A stretch of DNA of 64,000 bases. It comes from Thermoanaerobaculia bacterium (GTDB taxonomy: Bacteria > Acidobacteriota > Thermoanaerobaculia > Multivoradales > Multivoraceae). Every line of letters starts with the position of its first letter. Position 1 is the stretch's first letter. Below are positions 29,419 through 37,268 of this stretch, piece by piece. Below the pieces are notes generated by a model, which searched no databases, had not been told where the DNA came from, and saw only the letters and a program-made list of their open reading frames with translations. The DNA is taken from positions 124,001-188,000 of the forward strand of contig JAJEHN010000019.1 in NCBI GenBank assembly GCA_022823665.1, written 5' to 3'. Both the position numbers and the translations under genes were made by a program.

Positions 29419-30470
29419 GGTCGTTCCCCGGCGGGCCGTCCGGGTTCGGCGCGCCAGCCGGACGTGCCTGGCCAGAGCGCCCGCAGGAGACCCGACGTGG
29501 AGTCGCGGTCGAGAACGGGGGTCGCCGATGTCGCCGTCGCCGCCTCGAAGCGCAGCGTCGACGCCGACCCGGACGCGGTCCAGGTCCGGCTCGCGCCTTC
29601 GAGGTAGAGCAGCGTGTCGTCGTCGCCGGCCCACTCGGGGTAGAGCGAATCGGGTGGAGCCGCCCAGTCCTCGTCGCTCCAGCGTCCGTCCTCGAAGCGA
29701 GCCGTCCGCACCCGGTAGACCCGGCCGTCATAGCGGCTCCAGGCGACCGCGGCGCCTTCCCGGGTGACGAGGAGCCGGGGCGTGATGTCGGGCACGCCGT
29801 TGTCGGCCGAGACGCGGCCGCCGACCCAGTTTCCACCCGGCTGGCGGTGCCGCCAGACGAGCTCGTCGTCCTGGCCGTCGAAGGCGCACCAGACGAGCAG
29901 CCAGGAACCATCGGCGAGCACCGCCGCGTCGAGAGCGGTCTGGGAACCGGGGCCATCCGCGACCAGGCGGACGGCAGGTCCGAAGACGCCGCCGCTCCAG
30001 GGCGCCAGCCAGACCTCCTGGGCGCGGGGTCGGCTCGCTTCGAGCCAGGCAAGGCCGTGCAGGGGCTCGGGGCCGTCCGACGCGAGCCACCGGGCCGAGG
30101 CGAGCCGGCTCTCCGGGCTCGCCCGTTCCGGCGCCGGCAGAGCCGTCACTTCCGTCCCGCGTCCGGCGTACAGCAGGAAGCGCGGCCCGTCCGCGGCGCG
30201 GGCGTGGCCGGCGACCGCCCACTCGGCGCCGCCGTCCGGTTGCGGGTCGAGCAGAACGAGGTCGTCGTAACGAGCGGCGCCCATCGCTCCGGCCGCGGGC
30301 AACTCCACGGAACGCTCGGTCCCCAGCCACAGGACGGGTGGTTCGGCGGTCGCCTGCAGGTGCGCCCAGGCCGATCCGCGGTAGGCGGTGAGCTCGTCTG
30401 CGGCGATTCCCGGGGGGAACGCGCCGGCCAAGGCGAGGATCGTCAGCGTCAGGCGAAGCGACCTCGGCAT
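29415..30470 (-). CDS. Secreted protein of unknown function, probable beta-propeller
   Basis: A 351-residue protein with a signal peptide (MPRSLRLTLTILALAGAF, cleavage near GIA|AD). The mature part is built from repeated short strands with W/G-rich motifs (RWLASDGPEPLHGLAWLE, ADGSWLLVWCAFDGQDDELV, GAAVAWSRYDGRVYRVRTA), as in sialidase-like or exo-alpha propellers, but no catalytic motif is recognisable. It overlaps the downstream membrane glycosyltransferase by 4 bp, so the two are probably one functional unit. It diverges from the SDR gene across a 33-bp gap holding a perfect palindrome. Confidence 0.7.
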   Translation of the reverse strand: MPRSLRLTLTILALAGAFPPGIAADELTAYRGSAWAHLQATAEPPVLWLGTERSVELPAAGAMGAARYDDLVLLDPQPDGGAEWAVAGHARAADGPRFLLYAGRGTEVTALPAPERASPESRLASARWLASDGPEPLHGLAWLEASRPRAQEVWLAPWSGGVFGPAVRLVADGPGSQTALDAAVLADGSWLLVWCAFDGQDDELVWRHRQPGGNWVGGRVSADNGVPDITPRLLVTREGAAVAWSRYDGRVYRVRTARFEDGRWSDEDWAAPPDSLYPEWAGDDDTLLYLEGASRTWTASGSASTLRFEAATATSATPVLDRDSTSGLLRALWPGTSGWRAEPGRPAGERP

Positions 30471-30477
30471 CAACCGC

Positions 30478-30497
30478 AGCTTACCGGCCGGTAAGCT
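30478..30497. promoter_or_regulatory. Perfect 20-bp palindrome in a 33-bp divergent gap
   Basis: AGCTTACCGGCCGGTAAGCT equals its own reverse complement over all 20 bases. It sits 7 bp upstream of the start of the secreted-protein gene (30470) and 6 bp upstream of the SDR start (30504), so it could control both. TetR-type repressors commonly use such sites; no regulator gene is adjacent. Confidence 0.55.
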
Positions 30498-30503
30498 CCG
30501 CGC

Positions 30504-31235
30504 GTGTCGAGGTTTGCCGATCGGGTCGCGGTCGTGGCCGGGGCCACCGGCGCGATCGGCGGAGCGGTCGCCCGGTCGCTCGCCGGGGAAGGGGCGTCCC
30601 TGCTGCTCCTGGGCCGGGACGAGGCGCGGCTGCGGGAGATCGGGGCGGAGCTGGACGAAGGCGCCGCGTCCGTTCGGACCGTCGCCGGAGACCTCACCGG
30701 GCAGCCGGCGGTCGAGGCGGCCGGCGCGGCCGTGGGATTGCTGGGCGACGGCGTCGACCTCCTCGTCCACGCCGCCGGCGCTTTCCGCGCGGGTCCGGTC
30801 GAATCGGCGCCGATCGGGGACCTCGATCTCCAGTTCGCCGTCAACGTCCGCGCTCCCTACCTTCTGACCCGGCGACTGTTGCCGGCGCTCCGTGCCCGCC
30901 GCGGCCTGGTCGTGTTCGTCAACTCGACCGCGGGTCTCGGGGCGGGCGCCGGCAGCGCCGCGTACGCCGCGAGCAAGCACGCGCTGCGCGCGGTCGCGGA
31001 CGGCCTGCGCGCCGAAGTGAACGCCGACGGCGTCCGGGTGCTGAGTGTCTACCCCGGCAGGACCCGCGGCCGGATGCAGCGGGAGGTCTGCCGGAGTCTC
31101 GGCCAGCGCTACGACGAGGAGCGTTTCCTCGACCCCGCGGACGTGGCGACCGCGATCGTCGACGCCGCCGCGCTGCCGCCGTCGGCCGAGGTCTACGACC
31201 TGCGGCTCCGGCCCGCGAGCAGGCCGCGGCTGTAG
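30504..31235 (+). CDS. Short-chain dehydrogenase/reductase
   Basis: A 243-residue classical SDR starting on GTG. The Rossmann cofactor motif GATGAIGG is at residues 13-20, HAAG at about 90, NVRAP at about 112, and the catalytic Ser in NSTAG with Y-x-x-x-K in YAASK near residues 155-159. R in LLLLGRDEARL (position about 38) suggests NADPH preference. The substrate is unknown. The 5' end is only 6 bp from the 20-bp palindrome, so it probably has a very short leader. Confidence 0.9.
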   Translation: MSRFADRVAVVAGATGAIGGAVARSLAGEGASLLLLGRDEARLREIGAELDEGAASVRTVAGDLTGQPAVEAAGAAVGLLGDGVDLLVHAAGAFRAGPVESAPIGDLDLQFAVNVRAPYLLTRRLLPALRARRGLVVFVNSTAGLGAGAGSAAYAASKHALRAVADGLRAEVNADGVRVLSVYPGRTRGRMQREVCRSLGQRYDEERFLDPADVATAIVDAAALPPSAEVYDLRLRPASRPRL

Positions 31236-31249
31236 CGCCAGTCTTCCGA

Positions 31250-32719
31250 CTACTCGCCTTCCGGCGCCGGTTTGCGCGACGTCACGACGTAGCCCAGCGC
31301 GCGGAGCCGTTCCATCTCTTCCGGACTGATTTCGGGCTCGCCGCGTTCGGCGAGCCGGGCGGCCAGGTCGGAACCGTTCTCCGCCTGCCATCGCTCCTGC
31401 AGTCGGCGCGCGAAGTCGTCTTCCGCGGCGCCCGGCTCGACCGTGCCGTCGGCGCCCCAGTCGAAGGCCTGGAGCCCGGGCCGCGTTCCGGGCGCCCCCA
31501 TCAGCGGCGGCGCGTTCTCGAACTCCCGTTCGAGGCGAGACGTCAGTTCCTCCGGCGCCTCCGGCAGCGGCGACGGCGGCTCTCCGCCGGCGAGCGCCAG
31601 CATCGCGTCGTAGTAGCGCTCCTCGGCGGGCGCGAAACGGCTGGTCCAGATGAGCTGGCGATCGCCCTCGACCAGGGACATCCGGTTCACGCCGTTGCCC
31701 AGGTAGAGCTCGGACAACGCTCCGTCCGCGGTGGGTTCGAACAGGCTGGGCGGACTGCCGGGCGGCGGCGTCCCGCCGGCGGCTTCGATCAGCGTGGAGA
31801 ACAGGCGGTGGTTGGCGACGGTCGCGCCGGGATCGATCGATCGCGGCCAGGCCGCCGGCAGTTTGACGATCAGCGGCACCTCGATCAACACCCGGTGCAG
31901 GCTGTTGCCGTGCAGAACCTGGCCGTTCTCGCCGAACTCCTCGCCGTGGTCGGAGGTCACGGCGATCAGGGCTTCGTCGAAGTGTCCGCTGTCACGCAGC
32001 GCGTTCAGCATCTCGCCGACCTGGCTGTCCGCGTGGGCGGCGGTCAATTGATAGAGCTGCCAGGCCCTTTCCCGTTGATCCGCGTCGAGTGGCCTCTCCG
32101 GGTCCGCGAACGGCCGCATGTCGAGCGGGGTGATTCGCTCCGGCAGGTCGTCGCGCGGCGCGTCCAGGCGGTCGAGATAGCGGGCGTGGCGCTGGTAGGG
32201 CGCGTGAGGCGGCAGCAGGTGCATCCACACGAACTGCGGACCGCCGTCGAGCGCCGCCAGGATCTCCGTGACCCGTTCCATCCGGCTCACGGGGCCGAAA
32301 CGGTCGAAACCGCGGACGTAGCCGAAGGTCTGGGTGAGCCAACTGTTCGAACGGAAGGCCGCGTTCTCGTAGCCGAGCTCGCGGAGGATCTCGGGCAGGG
32401 TGGGCACGTCGTCGCGCAGGTGGGCGCGGGCGCTGTGCCAACTGCCGTGACGCCAGGGCTGCTGGCCGGTGAACAGCGACGCCATGGACGGCACCGTCCA
32501 GCTCGAGGTGGTGATCGCCGTACCGGACCAGTCCGCCCCGGCTGCGAGGCGATCCAGGTTCGGCATCAGGCCCGTGCCGACCAGGTCGGCGCGCAACGCG
32601 TCGATGGTGATCAGCACGATAGGCCCGCGGTGGACCGGCGGCGCCTCGGCGCAGCCCGTCCACAGGGCCGCGGCGCCGAGCGCTAGCGACAGGTGGACTC
32701 CGGCTCGGCGCGGCCTCAT
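31250..32719 (-). CDS. Sulfatase-superfamily lipoprotein without a formylglycine cysteine
   Basis: A 489-residue alkaline-phosphatase-superfamily hydrolase with a lipoprotein signal (LALGAAALWTGC|AEA). Sulfatase-like motifs are LITIDALRADLVG (metal aspartates), HAPYQ, and TSDHGEEFGENG. Where classical sulfatases have C/S-x-P-x-R, this protein reads SSWTVPSMASLFTG: no Cys and no Arg, so the nucleophile is probably the Thr and a formylglycine is impossible. It may be a phosphotransferase or phosphodiesterase rather than a sulfatase. The C-terminus ends in RLRALGYV, as in several relatives. Confidence 0.82.
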   Translation of the reverse strand: MRPRRAGVHLSLALGAAALWTGCAEAPPVHRGPIVLITIDALRADLVGTGLMPNLDRLAAGADWSGTAITTSSWTVPSMASLFTGQQPWRHGSWHSARAHLRDDVPTLPEILRELGYENAAFRSNSWLTQTFGYVRGFDRFGPVSRMERVTEILAALDGGPQFVWMHLLPPHAPYQRHARYLDRLDAPRDDLPERITPLDMRPFADPERPLDADQRERAWQLYQLTAAHADSQVGEMLNALRDSGHFDEALIAVTSDHGEEFGENGQVLHGNSLHRVLIEVPLIVKLPAAWPRSIDPGATVANHRLFSTLIEAAGGTPPPGSPPSLFEPTADGALSELYLGNGVNRMSLVEGDRQLIWTSRFAPAEERYYDAMLALAGGEPPSPLPEAPEELTSRLEREFENAPPLMGAPGTRPGLQAFDWGADGTVEPGAAEDDFARRLQERWQAENGSDLAARLAERGEPEISPEEMERLRALGYVVTSRKPAPEGE

Positions 32720-32794
32720 GCGGCTACACTATGGCCGTACTCGGGAGGCGGGGATCCCGCGCCGGGCAAAGAGGGTGGCGGCGTTCGGGTTGCC

Positions 32795-34150
32795 TCAGTT
32801 CTTTCGAGCGCGCAGTCGGATGTCGCTGTAGGTCCAGCCCCACTGCGGCGGCTCGATCTCCTCGGTGCCGTCGCTGCCCATGACCAGGATCAGTCGATCG
32901 GAGGCGGCAAACGAGAGCGAGTCGACGTTTGCCGTGCCCCGGGAGCAGAACCGCGTCTCCTGGCTGTCCGTCACGCAGAGGGATACCTCCCCGCCGGCGT
33001 TGTAGCTGTAGCTCAGCCGGTACGTCTGATTCCGCGCCAACGCCCGCGGCAGGACGAGGCGGGCCTTGTCGGTGTGGGTGACACCCAGGCCGTGGCGGAC
33101 GAACAGGTCGCTTCGACGCTGAACCGTGAATCCGAGCAGGTCTCTGTGGCGGTTGATGCCGAGCCAGAAGATCTGGGCCCCTGCCGGGTCGATGCTGGTC
33201 GTGCGCAGGTTGAACTCCAGCTCGACGGAGCGATAGCTGCCGGCCTCCAGGGCGGCGCGGAAGATGTACTGGAGGTCCTGCCTTCTCACCGTGTGGCTCG
33301 TTCGGTCCGGACTCAGACAGGTCCAGCCGCTGGGGCAACCGGCGGGCGGCGGCGGGTCCGGCGTTTCCGGGTCCGGTGTCGCCGGTGGCTCGTCGTATCC
33401 GGGCGGCCTCAGGCTCGACACGCCGCTCTGAGACGGCTCCAGCACGGTCAGCCTGTCGTTCCTGTCGTCCGAAACGAGAGCCGCCACGTAGAAGCTGTCG
33501 CCGCAGTTGGTCGAGATGGTGTAGCGATCGCCAAGCTCCACGCCGACCACCTTGAGCACGTCGGCCACGTAGGTCAGGGACAGGGGCGGGTGCCTCAGGA
33601 CGCTCGACTCCCGGGCCCAGTAGCCTTCGCGGCTGCGGACCCGGTGCTCGCAGGTGTTGGTCGAATGGGAGAGGTTCAGGATCGCGTAGTCGGAACGATC
33701 GTAGGAGTCGCGGCGCAGTCCGGTCACATAGGCCCAGTTGCCGCCGCGGATGAGGCTCTCCGAGTCGACGATCGGGACCTGCTGGCGCAGACCGACCCGG
33801 CTGCCGCTCGAGTTCAGGGGCATCAGGTACGCCTGGAAGGTGAGCTCGCCGTGGGCCGTCAGCTCGACCATCGCGGGACCGCCGCCGGCGAGCTCCGAGT
33901 AGACCATCGTGCGTCCGGCCGGAACGTCGATGCGGGTCGGCGAGGTCGAGCGATGGACGCCGTTGGTTCCCGCGGCGATCGGGAGAACGTCGAAGCTCTG
34001 GCCGTGGCCGGTCGGGTTGTGAACGCTGAGCAGAACTTCCCTGGCGTCGTCGCTGTCGCCGATCAGGACGTAAGACGTTCCCTGTGCCGAAAGCGCGGCG
34101 GGAACTCCGAGCAGGACTGCCAGAACCAGACCGCAGGTTTGCCTCATCAT
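32795..34150 (-). CDS. Secreted protein of unknown function (beta-sandwich domains)
   Basis: A 451-residue protein with a signal peptide (VLAVLLGVPAALS|AQG). A first domain (about 23-230) is followed by a Pro-rich linker (PATPDPETPDPPPP, near 265-280) and a C-terminal domain beginning CPSGWTCLSPDRT that looks like a jelly-roll or concanavalin-type sandwich. No catalytic residues are recognised. The start ATG at 34150 is well supported by a GAGGAGAAG ribosome-binding site; a neighbouring ATG at 34147 is possible. The continuous open frame further upstream is an effect of high GC. Confidence 0.7.
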   Translation of the reverse strand: MMRQTCGLVLAVLLGVPAALSAQGTSYVLIGDSDDAREVLLSVHNPTGHGQSFDVLPIAAGTNGVHRSTSPTRIDVPAGRTMVYSELAGGGPAMVELTAHGELTFQAYLMPLNSSGSRVGLRQQVPIVDSESLIRGGNWAYVTGLRRDSYDRSDYAILNLSHSTNTCEHRVRSREGYWARESSVLRHPPLSLTYVADVLKVVGVELGDRYTISTNCGDSFYVAALVSDDRNDRLTVLEPSQSGVSSLRPPGYDEPPATPDPETPDPPPPAGCPSGWTCLSPDRTSHTVRRQDLQYIFRAALEAGSYRSVELEFNLRTTSIDPAGAQIFWLGINRHRDLLGFTVQRRSDLFVRHGLGVTHTDKARLVLPRALARNQTYRLSYSYNAGGEVSLCVTDSQETRFCSRGTANVDSLSFAASDRLILVMGSDGTEEIEPPQWGWTYSDIRLRARKN

Positions 34151-34217
34151 TCCGTTCTTCTCCTCAAGGACGCGATGGGCCCCCAGTCCGAGGACAACTG
34201 CCAAGGAAAACTCACAG

Positions 34218-34245
34218 TATGTGCAAACATGCACAATAGCACATA
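34218..34245. promoter_or_regulatory. Nested AT-rich inverted repeats upstream of the secreted protein
   Basis: TGTGCA-AACA-TGCACA (34220-34235) is a perfect 6-bp dyad, nested with TATGTGC...GCACATA (34218-34224 and 34239-34245). It lies 68 bp upstream of the ATG at 34150 and 62 bp before the divergent SGNH gene. The same TGTGCA/TGCACA half-sites form the outer arms of the 34-bp palindrome at 18211. Confidence 0.45.
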
Positions 34246-34306
34246 ATCCAGGAAGAAGGAACCCATCTGACGGTCCGAACCCGGCGCTTTGTAGGATGGC
34301 CGCCCA

Positions 34307-35485
34307 TTGGCCGGTAGCTACCTCATCGGGTCCCCTGGCAGCGCACCGCGGGCCCTCCGGCTCGCCGTCGCGACTCTCGTCGGCGCCATCACGTTCGGTG
34401 CCTCCGCCACGGCCCAGACGCCGAGCCGCTGCAAGGCGTTCGGCGACAGCATCACGGCCGGCGTGGGCGACGATCCGGGGCGGGAGGCGTCCGGCTACCC
34501 GCCGCGCCTGGAGGAACTGGTTCCCGGGCTCGTCGTCGACAACCGCGGCGTGGGCGCCGAGCGGACGCCGGAGGGGCTGGCGCGCATCGACGGCGTGCTC
34601 GCGGAGCCCGGCGACTGTCTGCTGCTGATGGAAGGCACGAACGACATCAGCCGCGGAATCTCGCCGGAGACGACCCTGTTCAACCTGGACCGGATGGCCT
34701 CGCGGGCGGCCGAAGCCGGGCGCGCGCCGTACCACGCGACGTTGATTCCACGCCTGCTGAATGCCCGTTTCGACCCGAACAACGTGGACAACCAGGACCT
34801 CGTTCAGGCGATCCGGCGGCTGGCCGCGGAGCGCGGCCGCGGCCTGGTCGATCCGTTCGAGGTGTTCAGTACCCGGCCGCGGCTGTTCCGGGAGTACTAC
34901 TACGCGGGAGAGGAGGACCCCGTTGGGCACCCGAACGGACCGGGTTACGACCTGCTGGCGGCGGTCTTCGCCGACGTCCTCCTCGGGACGGACACCGTGC
35001 CGCCCGTGCCCACGCGGCTCGAACCGGCGCACGGCGCGATTCAGATCCCGGCCGAAGCCGCGGTGGAAGTGGAGGTGACGGATTTCGGCAGCGACATCGT
35101 GGAAGGGTCGGCAACGCTCGTGGTCGGGGGCGCGCCGGCGCCGGCACCTGTCGTGGACGACGATGGACGCCGTCTGCACTGGAGCTACAAGCCGCCCGTC
35201 CCCTTGAGCGGCGTGGTCACGATGACCCTTCGCGCATGGGATCTGAACGGGAACGTCTTCAACCGGTTGCTCGGCCGCTTCCAGGTCCACGGCGCGGTCA
35301 TTCCGCCGGGCGACGTGGACCGGGACGGACGGGTCACCGGCTCGGATCTGGTCCGCCTCGGCCTGGCGTTCGGCGCCGGCGCGAGTTCGCGGCGCTACGA
35401 CGCCGACGCCGATCTCGACGGCAGCGGTCAGGTCGACGGCGAGGACCTGGCCGTCCTCGCCGCCAACTTCGGCGCCGGCGTCTGA
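34307..35485 (+). CDS. Secreted SGNH/GDSL hydrolase with dockerin-like C-terminus
   Basis: A 392-residue exported protein read from a TTG start, with a signal peptide ending near ATA|QTP. The SGNH blocks are FGDSITAG (nucleophile Ser, about residue 48), N in LLMEGTNDIS and the catalytic D-x-x-H-like GHPNGPGYD. A beta-sandwich domain follows (about 235-335), then two EF-hand-like dockerin repeats, GDVDRDGRVTGSDL and DADLDGSGQVDGEDL, each with calcium-ligand aspartates. The putative function is deacetylation or esterolysis of cell-surface polysaccharide. The start codon is the weakest part of the call. Confidence 0.8.
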   Translation: MAGSYLIGSPGSAPRALRLAVATLVGAITFGASATAQTPSRCKAFGDSITAGVGDDPGREASGYPPRLEELVPGLVVDNRGVGAERTPEGLARIDGVLAEPGDCLLLMEGTNDISRGISPETTLFNLDRMASRAAEAGRAPYHATLIPRLLNARFDPNNVDNQDLVQAIRRLAAERGRGLVDPFEVFSTRPRLFREYYYAGEEDPVGHPNGPGYDLLAAVFADVLLGTDTVPPVPTRLEPAHGAIQIPAEAAVEVEVTDFGSDIVEGSATLVVGGAPAPAPVVDDDGRRLHWSYKPPVPLSGVVTMTLRAWDLNGNVFNRLLGRFQVHGAVIPPGDVDRDGRVTGSDLVRLGLAFGAGASSRRYDADADLDGSGQVDGEDLAVLAANFGAGV

Positions 35486-35497
35486 AAGGCGCTCCGG

Positions 35498-36562
35498 ATG
35501 CAGCTCGGCATCCTCGGCCTGCCGAAGGCGGGCAAGACGGCGCTCTTCAACGCGCTGACGGCCTCGCGTCAGGAGACCGCGAAGTTCAAGGCGTCCAGGA
35601 CGACGAACCTCGGCGTCGCGCACGTCGACGATCCGCGCCTGGAGAGGCTCCGCGAGCTCTACGACCCGCGGCGCCACGTGCCGGCGCAGGTGCGGTTCGT
35701 GGACGTCCCGGGCATCGACCGCGGCCGGGGCGAGACCCTCGACCTGGCCGAGTTGCGGATGATGGACGCCCTCGTTCACGTCGTGCGCGCGTTCGAGGAT
35801 CCGGAACTCGTCCATCCGGCCGGCGGCGTCGACCCGGCGCGCGACGTCGCCGCGGTCGACCTGGAGCTGATCCTCGCGGACTACGAGCTGGTCGAGCGCC
35901 GGCTCGAGCGCCTGGTCCAGGCCGCGAAGCGGGGCCTCACCGACCAGGAGAAGCGCGAGCGCGCACTCCTGTCCGGGCGTGTTCTTCCCGCGCTCGAAGC
36001 GGAGACGTCGCTGCGGTCGATGGCGTTCGGCGACGATGAAGAGAAGCAGTTGCGGGGCTACGGACTGCTGTCCCTGAAGCCGATGCTGGTCGTGCTCAAC
36101 GTCGACGAGGAGGTCGCGGGGGACCGGGAGGCGATCGCCGGTCTCGAGTTTCCGCCCGGCGCCGACGGGTTGGCCGTCAGCGCTGCCCTCGAAGAGGAGA
36201 TCTCGCGCCTCGAGCCGGAGGACCGCGGCGCCTTTGTGGCTGAAGCGGGCCTGGACGAGCCCAGCGCGGTGCGCGTGGTGAGGGCGGGCTACCGCCTCCT
36301 GGGGCTGATCTCCTTCTTCACCGTCGGCGAGGACGAGGTGCGTGCCTGGACCATTCGCCGCGGCGACACGGCCGGAACCGCGGCCGGGGCCGTTCATTCG
36401 GACATCGAACGCGGCTTCATCCGCGCCGAGGTCGTCGACTGGCGGGAGCTGATCGACGCCGGCTCGCTGGCGGCCTGCCGGGACCGCGGAACCTTGCGCC
36501 TGGAGGGCCGGGGCTACCCGGTGCGGGACGGCGAGGTCGTTCACTTCCGCTTCAACGTGTGA
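35498..36562 (+). CDS. YchF/OBG-family GTPase, divergent member
   Basis: A 354-residue protein of the YchF ribosome-binding ATPase family. The P-loop reads GLPKAGKT (residues 7-14) instead of the usual GLPNVGKS, followed by VRFVDVPGI (G3), a central coiled-coil (about 130-180) with RGLTDQEKRER and YchF-like LSLKPMLVVLNVDE (NVxE nucleotide-specificity region). A TGS domain ends it (GFIRAEVVDW, RLEGRGYPVRDGEVVHFRFNV). Canonical YchF is very conserved, so this lineage-variant copy may be a paralogue. It follows the SGNH gene by 12 bp and precedes aat by 10 bp. Confidence 0.85.
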   Translation: MQLGILGLPKAGKTALFNALTASRQETAKFKASRTTNLGVAHVDDPRLERLRELYDPRRHVPAQVRFVDVPGIDRGRGETLDLAELRMMDALVHVVRAFEDPELVHPAGGVDPARDVAAVDLELILADYELVERRLERLVQAAKRGLTDQEKRERALLSGRVLPALEAETSLRSMAFGDDEEKQLRGYGLLSLKPMLVVLNVDEEVAGDREAIAGLEFPPGADGLAVSAALEEEISRLEPEDRGAFVAEAGLDEPSAVRVVRAGYRLLGLISFFTVGEDEVRAWTIRRGDTAGTAAGAVHSDIERGFIRAEVVDWRELIDAGSLAACRDRGTLRLEGRGYPVRDGEVVHFRFNV

Positions 36563-36572
36563 GCTGCCGGCG

Positions 36573-37268
36573 ATGAACCGGCCGGGCCCCTTCCTGCTCG
36601 ACGAACGGAGCCTGGACTTCCCGTCTCCGGAGCTGGCGGATCCGAGCGGCCTGCTGGCGGTGGGCGGCGACCTCGAACCGGAGCGCGTGCTGGCCGCCTA
36701 CACGGCGGGCATCTTCCCCTGGCCGCTCCTGGGCGTCGACGGACCCATGCTCTGGTTCTCGCCCGACCCGCGGCTGGTGCTCTATCCGGAGCGGTTCCGG
36801 GTTTCGCGGAGCCTCCGCAAGGAACTGCGGCATGGTCGCTTCGAGGTCACGGTCGACACGCGTTTCCGTGAGGTCATGGCCGCCTGCGCGGAGGACCGTT
36901 CGGGCAGGCCGGGCACCTGGATCACGCAGCCTCTGATCGATGCGTTCGATCGCCTGCACCGCGGGGGGTTCGCGCACTCGGTCGAGTGTCTCGCGGACGG
37001 CGAGCTGGCCGGCGGCCTCTACGGGGTCGCCGTCGGCGGCGCGTTCTTCGGCGAGTCGATGTTCACGCGGCGTTCGAACGCGTCCAAGGTCGCCCTGGTT
37101 CACCTTGTCGACCGTCTGCGGAACTGGGGTTTCGCCTTCATCGATTGCCAGCAGGTCACCGAGCATCTCCTGCGCTTCGGAGCCGAGGAGATCGCGCGAA
37201 CCCGCTTCCTGGACGAACTGGCGGCCGCCGTCGCGCTACGCGGCCGCCCCGGCTCCTGGCGGAGTTAG
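36573..37268 (+). CDS. aat: Leucyl/phenylalanyl-tRNA--protein transferase
   Basis: A 231-residue Aat enzyme of the N-end rule pathway, which adds Leu or Phe to proteins starting with Lys or Arg. The diagnostic GLLAVGGDLEPERVLAAY, GIFPWP, PGTWITQPLIDA, FFGESMF and SKVALVHLV are all present and the length is canonical. It is probably co-transcribed with the YchF-like gene (10-bp spacing). Its last 33 bp overlap the 3' end of the convergent regulator gene. Confidence 0.95.
   Translation: MNRPGPFLLDERSLDFPSPELADPSGLLAVGGDLEPERVLAAYTAGIFPWPLLGVDGPMLWFSPDPRLVLYPERFRVSRSLRKELRHGRFEVTVDTRFREVMAACAEDRSGRPGTWITQPLIDAFDRLHRGGFAHSVECLADGELAGGLYGVAVGGAFFGESMFTRRSNASKVALVHLVDRLRNWGFAFIDCQQVTEHLLRFGAEEIARTRFLDELAAAVALRGRPGSWRS

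Noticed and set aside
32795..36544. A 1249-residue minus-strand gene
   Set aside because: Only 32795-34150 has a signal peptide and ribosome-binding site; the rest is the antisense of the SGNH hydrolase and YchF-like genes, open because of high GC.
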